Positions 18,095 to 26,532 of a stretch of 64,000 bases of DNA are shown in pieces. The translations under genes and the position numbers were made by a program. Each line of letters opens with the position of its first letter. Positions within the stretch are counted from its first letter, which is position 1. Source of the stretch: Phaeobacter sp. G2. Lineage in GTDB: Bacteria; Pseudomonadota; Alphaproteobacteria; Rhodobacterales; Rhodobacteraceae. The DNA lies in contig CP104100.1 in assembly GCA_025163595.1 (NCBI GenBank), positions 3,720,001 to 3,784,000 on the forward strand. Reading direction: 5' to 3'. The notes beneath the pieces are model-generated. The model was not told the DNA's origin and made no database searches. It saw nothing but the letters and a program-made list of their open reading frames with translations.

Positions 18095-19056
18095 CCCGTC
18101 GCACAGCTGTTCCCATCACCCTGCTGACCGGCTTTTTAGGTTCTGGAAAAACCACCTGGCTGTCGCGCGCGCTGAAAGATGAAGCCGCAGGCCGGGTTGC
18201 CGTTCTGGTGAATGAGTTCGGGGCGGTTGGCATCGATCATCTGTTGGTGGGCACAATCGCGCCGGACACTGTGCTGCTCGATTCCGGCTGTATCTGCTGT
18301 CAGATCCGAGGCGAGCTGAAAGACGCCATCCTGAACCTGATAACGCAGGCGAGAAACGGCGAGGTGCCACAGTTTGACCGGATTGTCATTGAAACCACCG
18401 GATTGGCGGATCCGTCGCAAATCCTGTCAACGCTGACCTTTGATCCGGTGCTGCACAATCAGGTCGTCTTGCAGGATGTGGTGACCGTGGCCGATGCGCA
18501 GAACGGGGTCTCTTTACACGCCGACCAGCCCGAGTGGGTTGCGCAGGTGGCAGCGGCCAGCACGATCCTGCTGTCAAAGACCGACCTCGTCCCTCAGGAT
18601 CGGCTACCGAACCTGCAGCTGCGACTGGGGTTGATCAACCCGACAGCACAGCTGCTGGATGCCCAAAAGTGTCCGACGTTTGCGGATATTGCCTGCGATA
18701 GCGGCAATCGCCCCGTCCTGACAAACATACGCGCCCCCACCCATAGTGACGGCACCGGGGCACAGACCCTAAGCCTCAGCTTTGATGATCCTCTGGACTG
18801 GACTGGCTTTGTCGTCTGGCTCTCGGCGCTCATCCACCGTCACGGCACCAATCTGTTGCGGGTGAAATGCCTGCTCAAAACGCGGGAGGGCATCGTCCTG
18901 ATTGATGGGGTCGGCCATACATTGCACCACCCACGTCACCTTGACAGCGCAATGCCTTCCGATCAAAGGTCGCACCTGGTATTTATAGGACGCAATCTGG
19001 ACATGGCGTTGCTGCGTGCCTCGTTTGAAGCCTTTTTAAACGTAAAAACATCCTGA
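18091..19056 (+). CDS. CobW/COG0523-family metal-linked GTPase
   Basis: G3E-family GTPase of 321 residues: P-loop GFLGSGKTTWLSRAL near residue 10-25, the metal-binding CxCC motif in DSGCICCQIRGELKDAI near 68, ETTGLADPSQIL (Walker B region) and SKTD (guanine specificity). Members act as metallochaperones or insertases for Zn, Co or Fe-dependent enzymes. In this operon the likely client is the NodB/PuuE-type hydrolase or another metal enzyme. The C-terminal domain is short with a histidine-rich GVGHTLHHPRH segment. It overlaps the upstream 105-residue gene by 4 bp. Confidence 0.9.
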   Translation: MTRRTAVPITLLTGFLGSGKTTWLSRALKDEAAGRVAVLVNEFGAVGIDHLLVGTIAPDTVLLDSGCICCQIRGELKDAILNLITQARNGEVPQFDRIVIETTGLADPSQILSTLTFDPVLHNQVVLQDVVTVADAQNGVSLHADQPEWVAQVAAASTILLSKTDLVPQDRLPNLQLRLGLINPTAQLLDAQKCPTFADIACDSGNRPVLTNIRAPTHSDGTGAQTLSLSFDDPLDWTGFVVWLSALIHRHGTNLLRVKCLLKTREGIVLIDGVGHTLHHPRHLDSAMPSDQRSHLVFIGRNLDMALLRASFEAFLNVKTS

Positions 19057-19071
19057 TAGACATAAAGCAGA

Positions 19072-20256
19072 ATGCCGGATCAACTGACATCACCGCCTTT
19101 GCACATTAACCCGCCAGTGCTGCGCGTGCTGGGAACCGGGGTGACGTTAATCAACACGATCCTCGCCTCGGCCGAGGCCGATCTGGGCATCCGGCTTGAA
19201 TTTACCGCCTTGGATGGGATCGAAGCCCAGCGTCGTGGTGTGCTGGCACCTGAGAGTTTCGACATTTATGATCAGTGGTTCCACGACCTCGATCTGGTCT
19301 GGCCCGCGCGATCGCTGCGTCCCATTGAGGTAAATCGGATAAGCTGCTGGGACGAGGTCCGCAACTGGCCAGTGCTGCAGAGCGGTTCGGAAGGGAGCGT
19401 GTCGCGCGGGACGCCCCGAGACCGGTTGTTTGTGCAGGAAAACGGCGAGTTGGGGCCTGCCATCTCAGGGCAGATCTCCATGCTGCCAACAGTGTACAAC
19501 GCCGACAGTTTTGCCATTGTCGGAAACAGTTCCGCAGCCGAGCCCACCAGCTGGGGCGATCTTTTGTCCGAGCAGTGGCGCGGCAGGGTCGCCATTCAAG
19601 CGGATGCAGCAATCGGTGTGCCTGACCTGTTGCTGGCGTTGCGCGCGCGGGGGGAATTCCAATGCCAAAATCCAGGAAACCTGACCCTCAGCGAAATCGG
19701 AAGTTTCATCCGCCTGGTTAAGCAATACCAATTGTCGGGTCAATTTGCCGGTTTCTGGACCGACAGGACACCTGGTGCAGATGGTGCCGCAAAACTGTCA
19801 ACGATGTGGTGGTCGAACTATCTATCGCAAAAGGCCCGAGGTATGCCCATCCGGATGTGCGCCCCGCGCGAAGGCTATCGCGGCTGGTGCGGCGGCATGG
19901 CTCTTTCGCGGCATCTCGACCAGCGCACCGAAGAATTGGCCTACATTTACCTGAACTGGTGGCTGTCCGGCCCAGCAGGCGCCATTATGGCGCGTAATGG
20001 TGCCTATATGGCAGCTCCTGGCGCGACGCGCGCACATCTGTCAGAGGTTGAGTGGGATTTCTGGTATGGAGGCAAACCGGCTGCTGCCGATATTTGTGAC
20101 GCGTATGGCAATGTGGTCTATCAGCCCGGTGAGCGCCGCGAAGGCGGGAGCTACGAGACACGGCAAAGGCAAATCGTGACCTGGAATTCCGTGATGGAAG
20201 AACACAACTTCCTTGTCAGGCTATGGGATGTGATCACCACGGGAGCGTTGATCTAG
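19072..20256 (+). CDS. Substrate-binding-protein-like protein without signal peptide
   Basis: A 394-residue protein resembling family 1/8 (PotD/PotF-type) solute-binding proteins: GISMLPTVYNADSF-like core (ISMLPTVYNADSFAIVG), PTSWGDLLSEQWRGRVAIQ, and the late YIYLNWWLSGPAGAIMARNGAYMAAP. The N-terminus MPDQLTSPPLHINPPVLRVLGTGVTLINT is hydrophilic and proline-rich with no signal sequence, and no upstream in-frame start offers one. It follows the CobW gene by 15 bp and ends the operon. No permease or ATPase genes are nearby. It could be a cytoplasmic binding or sensing protein for the pathway substrate, or exported by an unusual route. Confidence 0.78.
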   Translation: MPDQLTSPPLHINPPVLRVLGTGVTLINTILASAEADLGIRLEFTALDGIEAQRRGVLAPESFDIYDQWFHDLDLVWPARSLRPIEVNRISCWDEVRNWPVLQSGSEGSVSRGTPRDRLFVQENGELGPAISGQISMLPTVYNADSFAIVGNSSAAEPTSWGDLLSEQWRGRVAIQADAAIGVPDLLLALRARGEFQCQNPGNLTLSEIGSFIRLVKQYQLSGQFAGFWTDRTPGADGAAKLSTMWWSNYLSQKARGMPIRMCAPREGYRGWCGGMALSRHLDQRTEELAYIYLNWWLSGPAGAIMARNGAYMAAPGATRAHLSEVEWDFWYGGKPAAADICDAYGNVVYQPGERREGGSYETRQRQIVTWNSVMEEHNFLVRLWDVITTGALI

Positions 20257-20744
20257 CGGATCAAGGCCTGTATCAGCAGCTGGATAACCAAGGGCACCGT
20301 TATTGCAGAAGCTATGGGTCCTTACATAGCGCCGGACGCTGCAAGCCTGACGCATCGGTTTGCGCTTCGCACCCGAACATCGACATCTGCCGCAGGTGGC
20401 CCTGACCGGCCCTTGGGCGACTGGCCAGGTTCTGCGTTGCAGCTTCACCAAACCAGCCATTCGACACGTTGTGCAGCATTTTAGTTGGCCGGAGGGCAGC
20501 AGTGCGGGACTTTCCCGTCATTCGTTTTTCGCGCTTTGCTGACGCAGCATTCCCTCGCAGCCACGGCATATCAATTGTTGCAGCGCAGCGTGTCTCGCCA
20601 TTGCTGCCATTCAACTGCACTGTTTTGGGTGAAACCGAAACTGTGCTTTCACTGTAATGGCGTTTGGACACAAAAGACGTGGCCTTTGTGGCGGTTAGCT
20701 TTCCAGCAGTGCGCTAACGCAGGCCCACCGCAGATGCGGCACAC
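20257..20744. other. Intergenic region, no gene seen
   Basis: A 488-bp spacer between convergent genes. No open frame with coding character was found. It contains one copy of a short intergenic repeat (20439-20482) and a small inverted repeat ttgatc/gatcaa at the end of the upstream gene. Confidence 0.6.
20439..20482. repeat. Dispersed intergenic repeat B, copy 1
   Basis: Segment running from gcagcttcaccaaa to gttgtgcagcatttt. Related segments occur at 33514-33557 and 37356-37389, each in non-coding DNA. The shared core is cttcaccaaa(g)cc.gcc.ttcgac...tgcagca. Confidence 0.55.
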
Positions 20745-22229
20745 TCATTGCTCTGGTGCAGTCGCCAAGCGGAAGCGGATGTGAAATTTGCTACCCTCTC
20801 CTTCGACCGAGGTGCACCAGATGATGCCCTTGTGCTTCGTCACGATTTTCTGACATGTCGCAAGGCCCAAACCGGTGCCTTCGTACTGTTGTTGTGCCCA
20901 GAGCCGTTTCAGAGGGGCGAAAATGCCTTGTAGATGCTTTTCGGGAATGCCGATGCCATTGTCCGCAACCGAGATGACGACGTCTTTTTCGTTTGTGGAT
21001 TCTACCTCGACTGTGATTTGTGGTGTCTCGGACTGGTTGTACTTTAATCCGTTTCCAATCAGGTTCTGAAAAAGCTGAATCAATTGGGCTTTGTTGCCAA
21101 GCGCGGCTGGCATCTTGTTGAGGGTGACCTTGGCTTTTCGTTCCGCAATATGGTGGGAAAGATTGTCAGTGGCGGCCTGCGCTGCCTCAAGCAACGGAAC
21201 ATCGGCAAACGGGACATCCTGATCCAGAATCGCATAGCCTGCAAGCACCTGGATCAGCTCGTCGGCCCGCGTTGCGACCTGTGCCTGAGAGGACAGGAGT
21301 TCTTGCAATTGATCGAAATCACCTGTTGCCAGATCTTCTTGAGCCATTTCTCCTAGCGTGCGCACGTTTCGGAGCGGCTGACGCAAATCGTGCACCAAAA
21401 TGTTCAGGAACTGCCGCCGCTCGTCGTCCTGATCGGCCACTCGGGCCTCGAGTGCAGAGCGGCTGATTGCGTTTTCAATCGCGCTGCGCAGGTAGGTTTC
21501 ATTCAACCGCTGTTTGATCAGATAATCAGCGGCCCCGACCTTGATGCATCTGGCCGCGACTTCTTCGTTGCCCTGTCCGGTCAACATGACAACGGGCGTA
21601 AAGGGTGAAATCGCCTTGAACTCTGCAAGAATATCAAGCCCATCTTCTGCTTCGAGGCGATAATCCAGAATGACGCAATCAGGGTCGGATTCCCTGAAAT
21701 AAGCCAGTGCCTCAGTGCCGTTCGCCGCGGCCTCAACCGAAACCCCGCTGCGACTCGCGCGGATCATTTCTGCGATGTTTTCGCGGTCGTCGTCATTGTC
21801 TTCGACCAACAACACCCGCAGGGCAACATTCTCCGTTGTGCCAGTGTTTTTAAGGTCTTTTTGACATTCCGTGATCGCGGTCCTGATTGCGGTCTCAAGT
21901 TTGCCAGCATTAATATTTGATTTACTCAGGTATCCTTTGGCCCCGGCACAGACCGCTGCTGCGGCCAGTTCTTCGTTGCCATCCCCGCTGATCATGACAA
22001 CAGGCAAAAACAAATTCCTGGATTTGAGAGCAGTCAAAATCGCCAACCCGTCTTCGCCCTGCCGACGGTAGTCCAGCAATACGCAATCCACAAGGTTTTC
22101 AGCGACATAAGCCAGAGCTTGGTGACCCGAGTTTATGGCATGTGTTCTGAAACCATCAACCTCATGCAGCATATCCGTCAACAATTCCCGATCGTCAGGG
22201 CTGTCATCAATAATAAGGATTTCAGTCAC
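20745..22229 (-). CDS. REC-REC-histidine kinase
   Basis: Soluble signalling protein of 494 residues. Receiver 1 is at about 1-120 (EILIIDDSPDDREL, phospho-acceptor in CVLLDYRRQGEDG); receiver 2 at about 135-255 (RVLLVEDNDDDREN, CVILDYRLEAEDG). A short coiled linker leads to a HisKA domain (FLNILVHDLRQPLRNVRTL) and an HATPase domain (NLIGNGLKYNQSETP, VADNGIGIP, GTGLGLATCQKIV). No membrane segment is present. It begins one base after the stop of the single-domain response regulator, completing an operon with a membrane sensor kinase. Two receivers followed by a kinase fit an intermediate in a multistep phosphorelay; the final output is not encoded here. Confidence 0.9.
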   Translation of the reverse strand: MTEILIIDDSPDDRELLTDMLHEVDGFRTHAINSGHQALAYVAENLVDCVLLDYRRQGEDGLAILTALKSRNLFLPVVMISGDGNEELAAAAVCAGAKGYLSKSNINAGKLETAIRTAITECQKDLKNTGTTENVALRVLLVEDNDDDRENIAEMIRASRSGVSVEAAANGTEALAYFRESDPDCVILDYRLEAEDGLDILAEFKAISPFTPVVMLTGQGNEEVAARCIKVGAADYLIKQRLNETYLRSAIENAISRSALEARVADQDDERRQFLNILVHDLRQPLRNVRTLGEMAQEDLATGDFDQLQELLSSQAQVATRADELIQVLAGYAILDQDVPFADVPLLEAAQAATDNLSHHIAERKAKVTLNKMPAALGNKAQLIQLFQNLIGNGLKYNQSETPQITVEVESTNEKDVVISVADNGIGIPEKHLQGIFAPLKRLWAQQQYEGTGLGLATCQKIVTKHKGIIWCTSVEGEGSKFHIRFRLATAPEQ

Positions 22230-22679
22230 TTATGTCCCCATTGGCTGTGGAAGAACAACAATCTGGAACCAGTAGTCCCGCAACCGCGTGATCGCCTCGA
22301 TGAAGCCATTCAGATCAACCGGTTTGACCACATAGCTGTTGGCCCCTTCACGATAGCAGGCGTCAATGTCAGCCTGATCGCTCGAGGATGTCATCACGAT
22401 TACCGGGATTTTTCTGAGCATCTCGTCGTGTTTGATCTGGGCCAGCACCTGACGCCCGTCCGTGCCCGGCAGGTTGAGGTCCAGCATGATAAGGCAGGGC
22501 ATTGCTGGTTTGTTTTCTGCGAACGCTCCGTTTCCGCACAAATAGTCCAGCGCTTCATCACCAGTCTTGCACCAATAAATAGGATTGGCCAGGTTGTGAT
22601 CTTGCGTCAGTGCCGTGAAGCAAGCCTCATAATCGTCAGGGTTGTCTTCTACGATCAAAATCGTGGCTGAGCTGTCCAT
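22230..22679 (-). CDS. Single-domain response regulator (Rcp1-like)
   Basis: A 149-residue receiver-only protein: ATILIVEDNPDDYEA (acidic pocket), PCLIMLDLNLPGTDG (phospho-acceptor aspartate), VIVMTSSSDQADI (switch threonine) and YVVKPVDLNGF (conserved lysine). This long-loop form is typical of regulators paired with phytochrome-like HisKA kinases. Its start overlaps the 3' end of the sensor kinase by 44 bp, so translation is probably coupled. It should shuttle phosphate between the upstream membrane kinase and the downstream REC-REC-kinase. Confidence 0.9.
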   Translation of the reverse strand: MDSSATILIVEDNPDDYEACFTALTQDHNLANPIYWCKTGDEALDYLCGNGAFAENKPAMPCLIMLDLNLPGTDGRQVLAQIKHDEMLRKIPVIVMTSSSDQADIDACYREGANSYVVKPVDLNGFIEAITRLRDYWFQIVVLPQPMGT

Positions 22680-25074
22680 GTTGCTTCACTCCTGTCAGGT
22701 CTTTTTTTGATTTGGTTTTGATGTTGGCCAGCGGCATTGAGAAATAGAATGTGGTGCCGCTCTCTGGGTCGCTTTCGAACGTGATCGTGCCGCCGTATTT
22801 CTCGATAATCCTGCGCACAAATGACAGCCCTGCACCGGTGCCCGCACCATAGAGTTCTTCGCGGTTGAGGCGCTGGAAAATGCGGAAAATCTTGTCGCGG
22901 TTTTTGTCTTCGATGCCAATACCATTGTCCCGCACCCAAAAGACATCATGTAGTATCATCTCATTGGCAGTGGCTTCGGGACTGAACCCAACCTGTACTG
23001 TTTTGGTGTCTGAGTCGTTGTACTTCAGCGCATTTACAATCAGGTTCTGAAAGACAGTTTTGACCTTTGATCGCTCTGCGTAGATCCAAGGCAGGTCAGC
23101 AGAGCATTGAATTTCGCCCTGCCGCTCTGTCATCCATTCTTTCAGTTCTTTCTCAATACCTTCAACGATGTGGCTGGTATCGACATCTTTCATCACCTTT
23201 TCACCGCGCCCCAACCGGGAAAAGAACAACAGGTCTGAGACCAGCTGTTCCATCCGTTTGGCGAGCAAGAGCATACGTTCCACACGTTCATTGCCCTTTT
23301 CCGAAAGCTGTTCGCGGGCCAGAAAACTGGCGTTGATCGCGATACCGCGCAGCGGTTCTTTCAGATCATGCGATGCGATATAGGCGAATTCGTCCAATTC
23401 CCGGTTAGAGCGTTCAAGTTCTGTAATCACCTTGCCAAGGGTTTCGGTGTGGGCTTGTTCGCGTTCCAGTTCGCGCTGCTGATGGGCAAAATCCAACATC
23501 TTCTGCCTCTGCCGCTGCCGCTGTACATATAGTAACGCCAGCAGGAAAAGGGCCACGGCAGCGCCAAAACCGAACGCGGTATAGATCCGTGTCGGTGTCC
23601 AGAAGCGCGGCACACCAAAGTATTCCTGGTGCAGTGCCGCGTATTTATCTGAGATTAAATAGCCTGGAATGACCGCATCCAACCGCTCGCGCACATACCC
23701 AAGCCCGGGGCGCAGGGCGATTCTCCGCTAGACCTGCAAATACGCTGGCTGAACCATTTCGATCCGCTCATCGTTTCCCGATTGTTCGATAAACGCTTCA
23801 ACCGGGTCTACGGAGTAGAGGAACGCATCCACCTCTTTGCGTTCAAGTGCTGCAATCATCGGCTCCAGGTCATCGAAAGTGACAATATTTGTCATCCCGG
23901 CATTGCGCGCATCGTGGTTGGTTCGGCTGATCTCCTGTATGGCGACAGGCCGGTCCACAAGGTCGTTCAAACCAAGCACATCGTCGGTCTCACCCTGGCG
24001 CATGAAGATGCCAAAGGCCCCGCGTTCAATCGGCAAGGTGAAATCCATCCGTGATGCGCGTTCAGCGCTCACCGATATTTGCGGGAGCATGTCAAACGGC
24101 CCTACGCCAGGCCCCAGCCCCCATTCTTCGGATGTAATTGGGGTGAACTTCAGCTCAAGATCGGCCAGTTCCGCCAGATATTGCAGGACCTCCACCGCAA
24201 AACCACTAAAGCTGCCATCGTCGTTTATGATGGTGTAATTGCCAAAATCTGTGACCCCAACCGTCAGAACATCAGGGGGCTGTGCTGGGACATCAAGACT
24301 GTAAGCGCGTCGCAGGGCTGGCAACCGTCCATCGGCCTCCAGCCGGGCAAGTGCCTCATTGATAGGTCCCAACAGCGCGGCAAGGCTTTCATGCAGGGCG
24401 ACATGACGGGTTGCTTCCTGCAAGGGATCGCCAACAAAACTCAACCGACCGTCAATATCCGCAGCGCGGGCCAGCCTGTACACAGTTATCGGCGGTATCA
24501 AAAGTGCGTCAACACCCCCCGACAGCAGCGAAACGACAGCCCGTTCAAGGCTCGAAAACGGGACGGCAATATTGTCCGCCAGGATTGGTTCTTCGGACCC
24601 CAGTACAGTCGGCATCACGCCAATTCTCAAGTTTTGAATCGGACCTACGGAAAATGCGGTGCGATTGGAGGCCAACACTGTGAACAGCAATGTCTCAGAC
24701 GCCACGGGATCGGAAAATACATACGTTTGGGAGAGTGCGGGAAGTTGGACGATTCCTGCAAAGAGTTGGGCGCGGCCAGACGCGAGCGTGGCAACAACGT
24801 CGGGAGCGGTTGGCACATATTGGAATTCAACGGGCACACCGATTTCGGCGGCAATCATTTCGGCCAGTTCAACGGAAAACCCTGCAGGCCTGCCATCGGG
24901 CCCGACATGCGCAAATGGCTTGAAATTCGTAAACGGCATGACCAACGGCTCAGCTGCCGTTTCCTGCGCATGAAGCGGCGCTGACAGCGCCGCCCAAAGT
25001 GCCACCAACAGCAGCCAAAGCAGGCTTACAACCTTAGGTTTGCGCATGAAACGTAGGAAGTCTTGATGTTTCAC
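22636..25074 (-). pseudogene. Binding-protein sensor histidine kinase interrupted by in-frame amber stop
   Basis: One reading frame of about 812 codons is cut by a single TAG at 23728-23730. Before the stop: signal peptide (LLWLLLVALWAALSAPLHAQ), a first family 3 binding domain (about 40-265) and a second (about 270-448). After it, in the same frame, the second domain finishes (RRIALRPGLGYVRERLDAVIPGYL), then a transmembrane helix (YTAFGFGAAVALFLLALLYV), coiled coil, HisKA (FAYIASHDLKEPLRGI) and HATPase (NLIVNALKYND, DNGIGIE, GAGTGAGLSFVRRII). No GTG/ATG start with a ribosome site lies directly after the stop, so the kinase half may be little expressed. Either a recent nonsense mutation, a sequencing error or readthrough; the rest of the frame is intact. 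Confidence 0.85.
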
Positions 25075-25436
25075 TTTGGCTTTGCAATGGCTTTCCTAAA
25101 TTTGTTTGCTTCGTTAGTGTTTAGTTGATGTGTATTAACGCAGCCTATACACTGGCCATCAAGTGAAATTCAATTTTGGGGGGAGCATATAGGGAAGAGG
25201 CGCAAGAGCACGTGTGCCAATTGCCGGATAACTGCATCTGGCCAGCTCGGGCTTGCGTTCTCGCTGCGTCCGACATGAATGGCCGATGTGCCCGCCCCAT
25301 CGCAGTAGACTCAATTGTACCCGCGTCCCGTTAAATTCGCTGCGAGCGCACGCAGCATAAAATCACAACGACCGAGTCGGGCTCTCTACCGCCGTTCGCT
25401 GCATCTTTCACCAATGGCGGCTCTGACGCAACGGCC
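25075..25436. other. Intergenic region, no gene seen
   Basis: Upstream region of the sensor kinase operon followed by sequence with no convincing coding frame. AT-rich directly before the kinase gene (25080-25180), where its promoter should lie. It runs into the dispersed repeat A copy at 25437. Confidence 0.5.
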
Positions 25437-25581
25437 AAACTTTGCAAAGTGTGCAATCTGCGCATTGCTGCCCTTGATGGGGGCCGCAGCACCGAGAGGC
25501 GGCTGTTTGGCAGCTGAATGGCTGCTTTCGCCTTCCCGATGCATGACCCGAGCACTTGCAGCTAAGGTCCGTTTTCCGCCC
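25437..25581 (+). repeat. Dispersed intergenic repeat A, copy 1
   Basis: About 145 bp from aactttgcaaag to ctaaggtccgttttccgccc. A similar unit of equal length lies at 42409-42553 (plus) and another at 27998-28141 (minus); a decayed relative is near 32930-33040. The ends are best conserved, the middle diverged. All copies are in non-coding DNA. Confidence 0.65.
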
Positions 25582-25875
25582 GATCTGCATAGATGGGCTC
25601 TGAAGGCTAGCTGCAAGTGTTGCGTCCCCTTTCAGCTTTGGTCGCTTGATAGCCATGTGTTTCCTCGTTTTCCTAATCACTGCGGAGGACCACGTCAGTG
25701 GGGGAGGATCACTACCGGTTCCCCCCGGCTTGCGGGGAAAACCCCGATATCCGGACTGAGGCACTGGAAACCGTGCGCGGGCTCATTGAGCGTGTGGTGG
25801 TGGGTCTTAAAACGGCCAGGTCACGGTGGCTCTCGAAGGGGCGCTGGCAGCGATGATCGACGTGGCTCCAAACGC

Positions 25876-25897
25876 AAAAATCCCTTCCGGAGAAGGG
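25876..25897 (-). terminator. Rho-independent terminator inside the recombinase relic
   Basis: On the minus strand: 6-bp stem cccttc/gaaggg with a 4-base loop followed by A and TTTTT. It occupies the same place relative to the attachment-like repeat as the rrn terminator at 45756-45778 inside the intact recombinase gene. Confidence 0.6.
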
Positions 25898-25915
25898 CTT
25901 GATGGGAACACGCTT

Positions 25916-25943
25916 GAGTGTTCGCTAAATTTGGTTGCGGGAG
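25916..25943. other. Left attachment-like direct repeat (attL)
   Basis: 28 bp matching 45789-45816 with one mismatch (27/28). The last 11 bases, ggttgcgggag, equal the 3' end of the initiator tRNA gene. The following bases still resemble the tRNA weakly and then diverge. Interpreted as the left junction of the island. Confidence 0.65.
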
Positions 25944-25990
25944 GGGGAATTGGACTTTGGCGAACTTTTCTGACTATCGGCAGCTGAGGC

Positions 25991-26407
25991 TTATTCCGAG
26001 ACCAGCTCTTTGGTATCGCCTTTGGTGCCTTGCTGCTTTTCCGCCTCACGTTTTGCTTCTTCCTTCTGCTCGCGCAGATCATCTTCAACCCGCTCGAAGA
26101 CGCCCTCTGGCATTGGGCTGTGTTTTGCGATCCGGCGGCGATTGCCGGCGGTCGCCAGCATGCAGACCTCGTAGTAAAAATCCTCAACGGCTTCGGGCTC
26201 GTTTTCGGCCAAAAACCCGATCCAATCTTCGATCGTATCGGCGATCGCCTTTCGGGCGGCCTGTTGTGTGGCCTCGTCCTTTCTGGACATATTCGCCGCG
26301 ACATTCGCGACCTTAAACATAGCGGCTTGCATTGCCGGGCTCATTGTCGCCGCAGCAGGGTTCTTACGGGTGGATTTGACGGGCTTGCGGAACATACGTT
26401 TGCTCAT
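25991..26407 (-). CDS. Hypothetical protein beside relaxase, possible mobilization accessory
   Basis: A 138-residue charged protein with no recognised family. The basic N-terminus (MSKRMFRKPVKSTRKNPAA) could bind nucleic acid, a helical middle (AIADTIEDWIGFLAENEPEAVEDFYYEVCML) follows, and the C-terminus is a highly charged helix (EDDLREQKEEAKREAEKQQ). I chose the ATG at 26407, which has aagga about 9 bp upstream; the frame extends to 26536 without support. It lies 125 bp downstream of the relaxase gene on the same strand and may be an auxiliary mobilization protein. Confidence 0.65.
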   Translation of the reverse strand: MSKRMFRKPVKSTRKNPAAATMSPAMQAAMFKVANVAANMSRKDEATQQAARKAIADTIEDWIGFLAENEPEAVEDFYYEVCMLATAGNRRRIAKHSPMPEGVFERVEDDLREQKEEAKREAEKQQGTKGDTKELVSE

Positions 26408-26532
26408 TTTAGAGTCCTTTGGTTTGGTGTTTTTACCGCTTGAGGCGGGATTGCCCCGCGGCATAAAAATTAGATAAAAACGTTTTTCTGCGGGCAATCG
26501 TTTTTTCTCGGAGAAAATGGCGCGAGAACCGC

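Larger units (their letters stand above)
25720..25987 (+). pseudogene. Decayed 3' end of a second serine recombinase gene
   Basis: Translation gives ENPDIRTEALETVRGLIERVVVG, then a one-base frame change, then GQVTVALEGALAAMIDVA...LECSLNLVAG. The pattern is that of the C-terminus of large serine recombinases, and ECSLNLVAG is identical to the end of the intact recombinase at 44145-45848. The rest of the gene is missing. It sits at the left boundary of the island in the same orientation and same relation to the attachment-like repeat as the intact gene, so it is probably the relic of an earlier element at the same site. Confidence 0.7.

Noticed and set aside
23694..23728. Calling two separate intact genes, a binding protein and a kinase
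   Set aside because: Both halves are in the same frame, and the second binding domain continues directly across the TAG, so one interrupted gene is the better reading.
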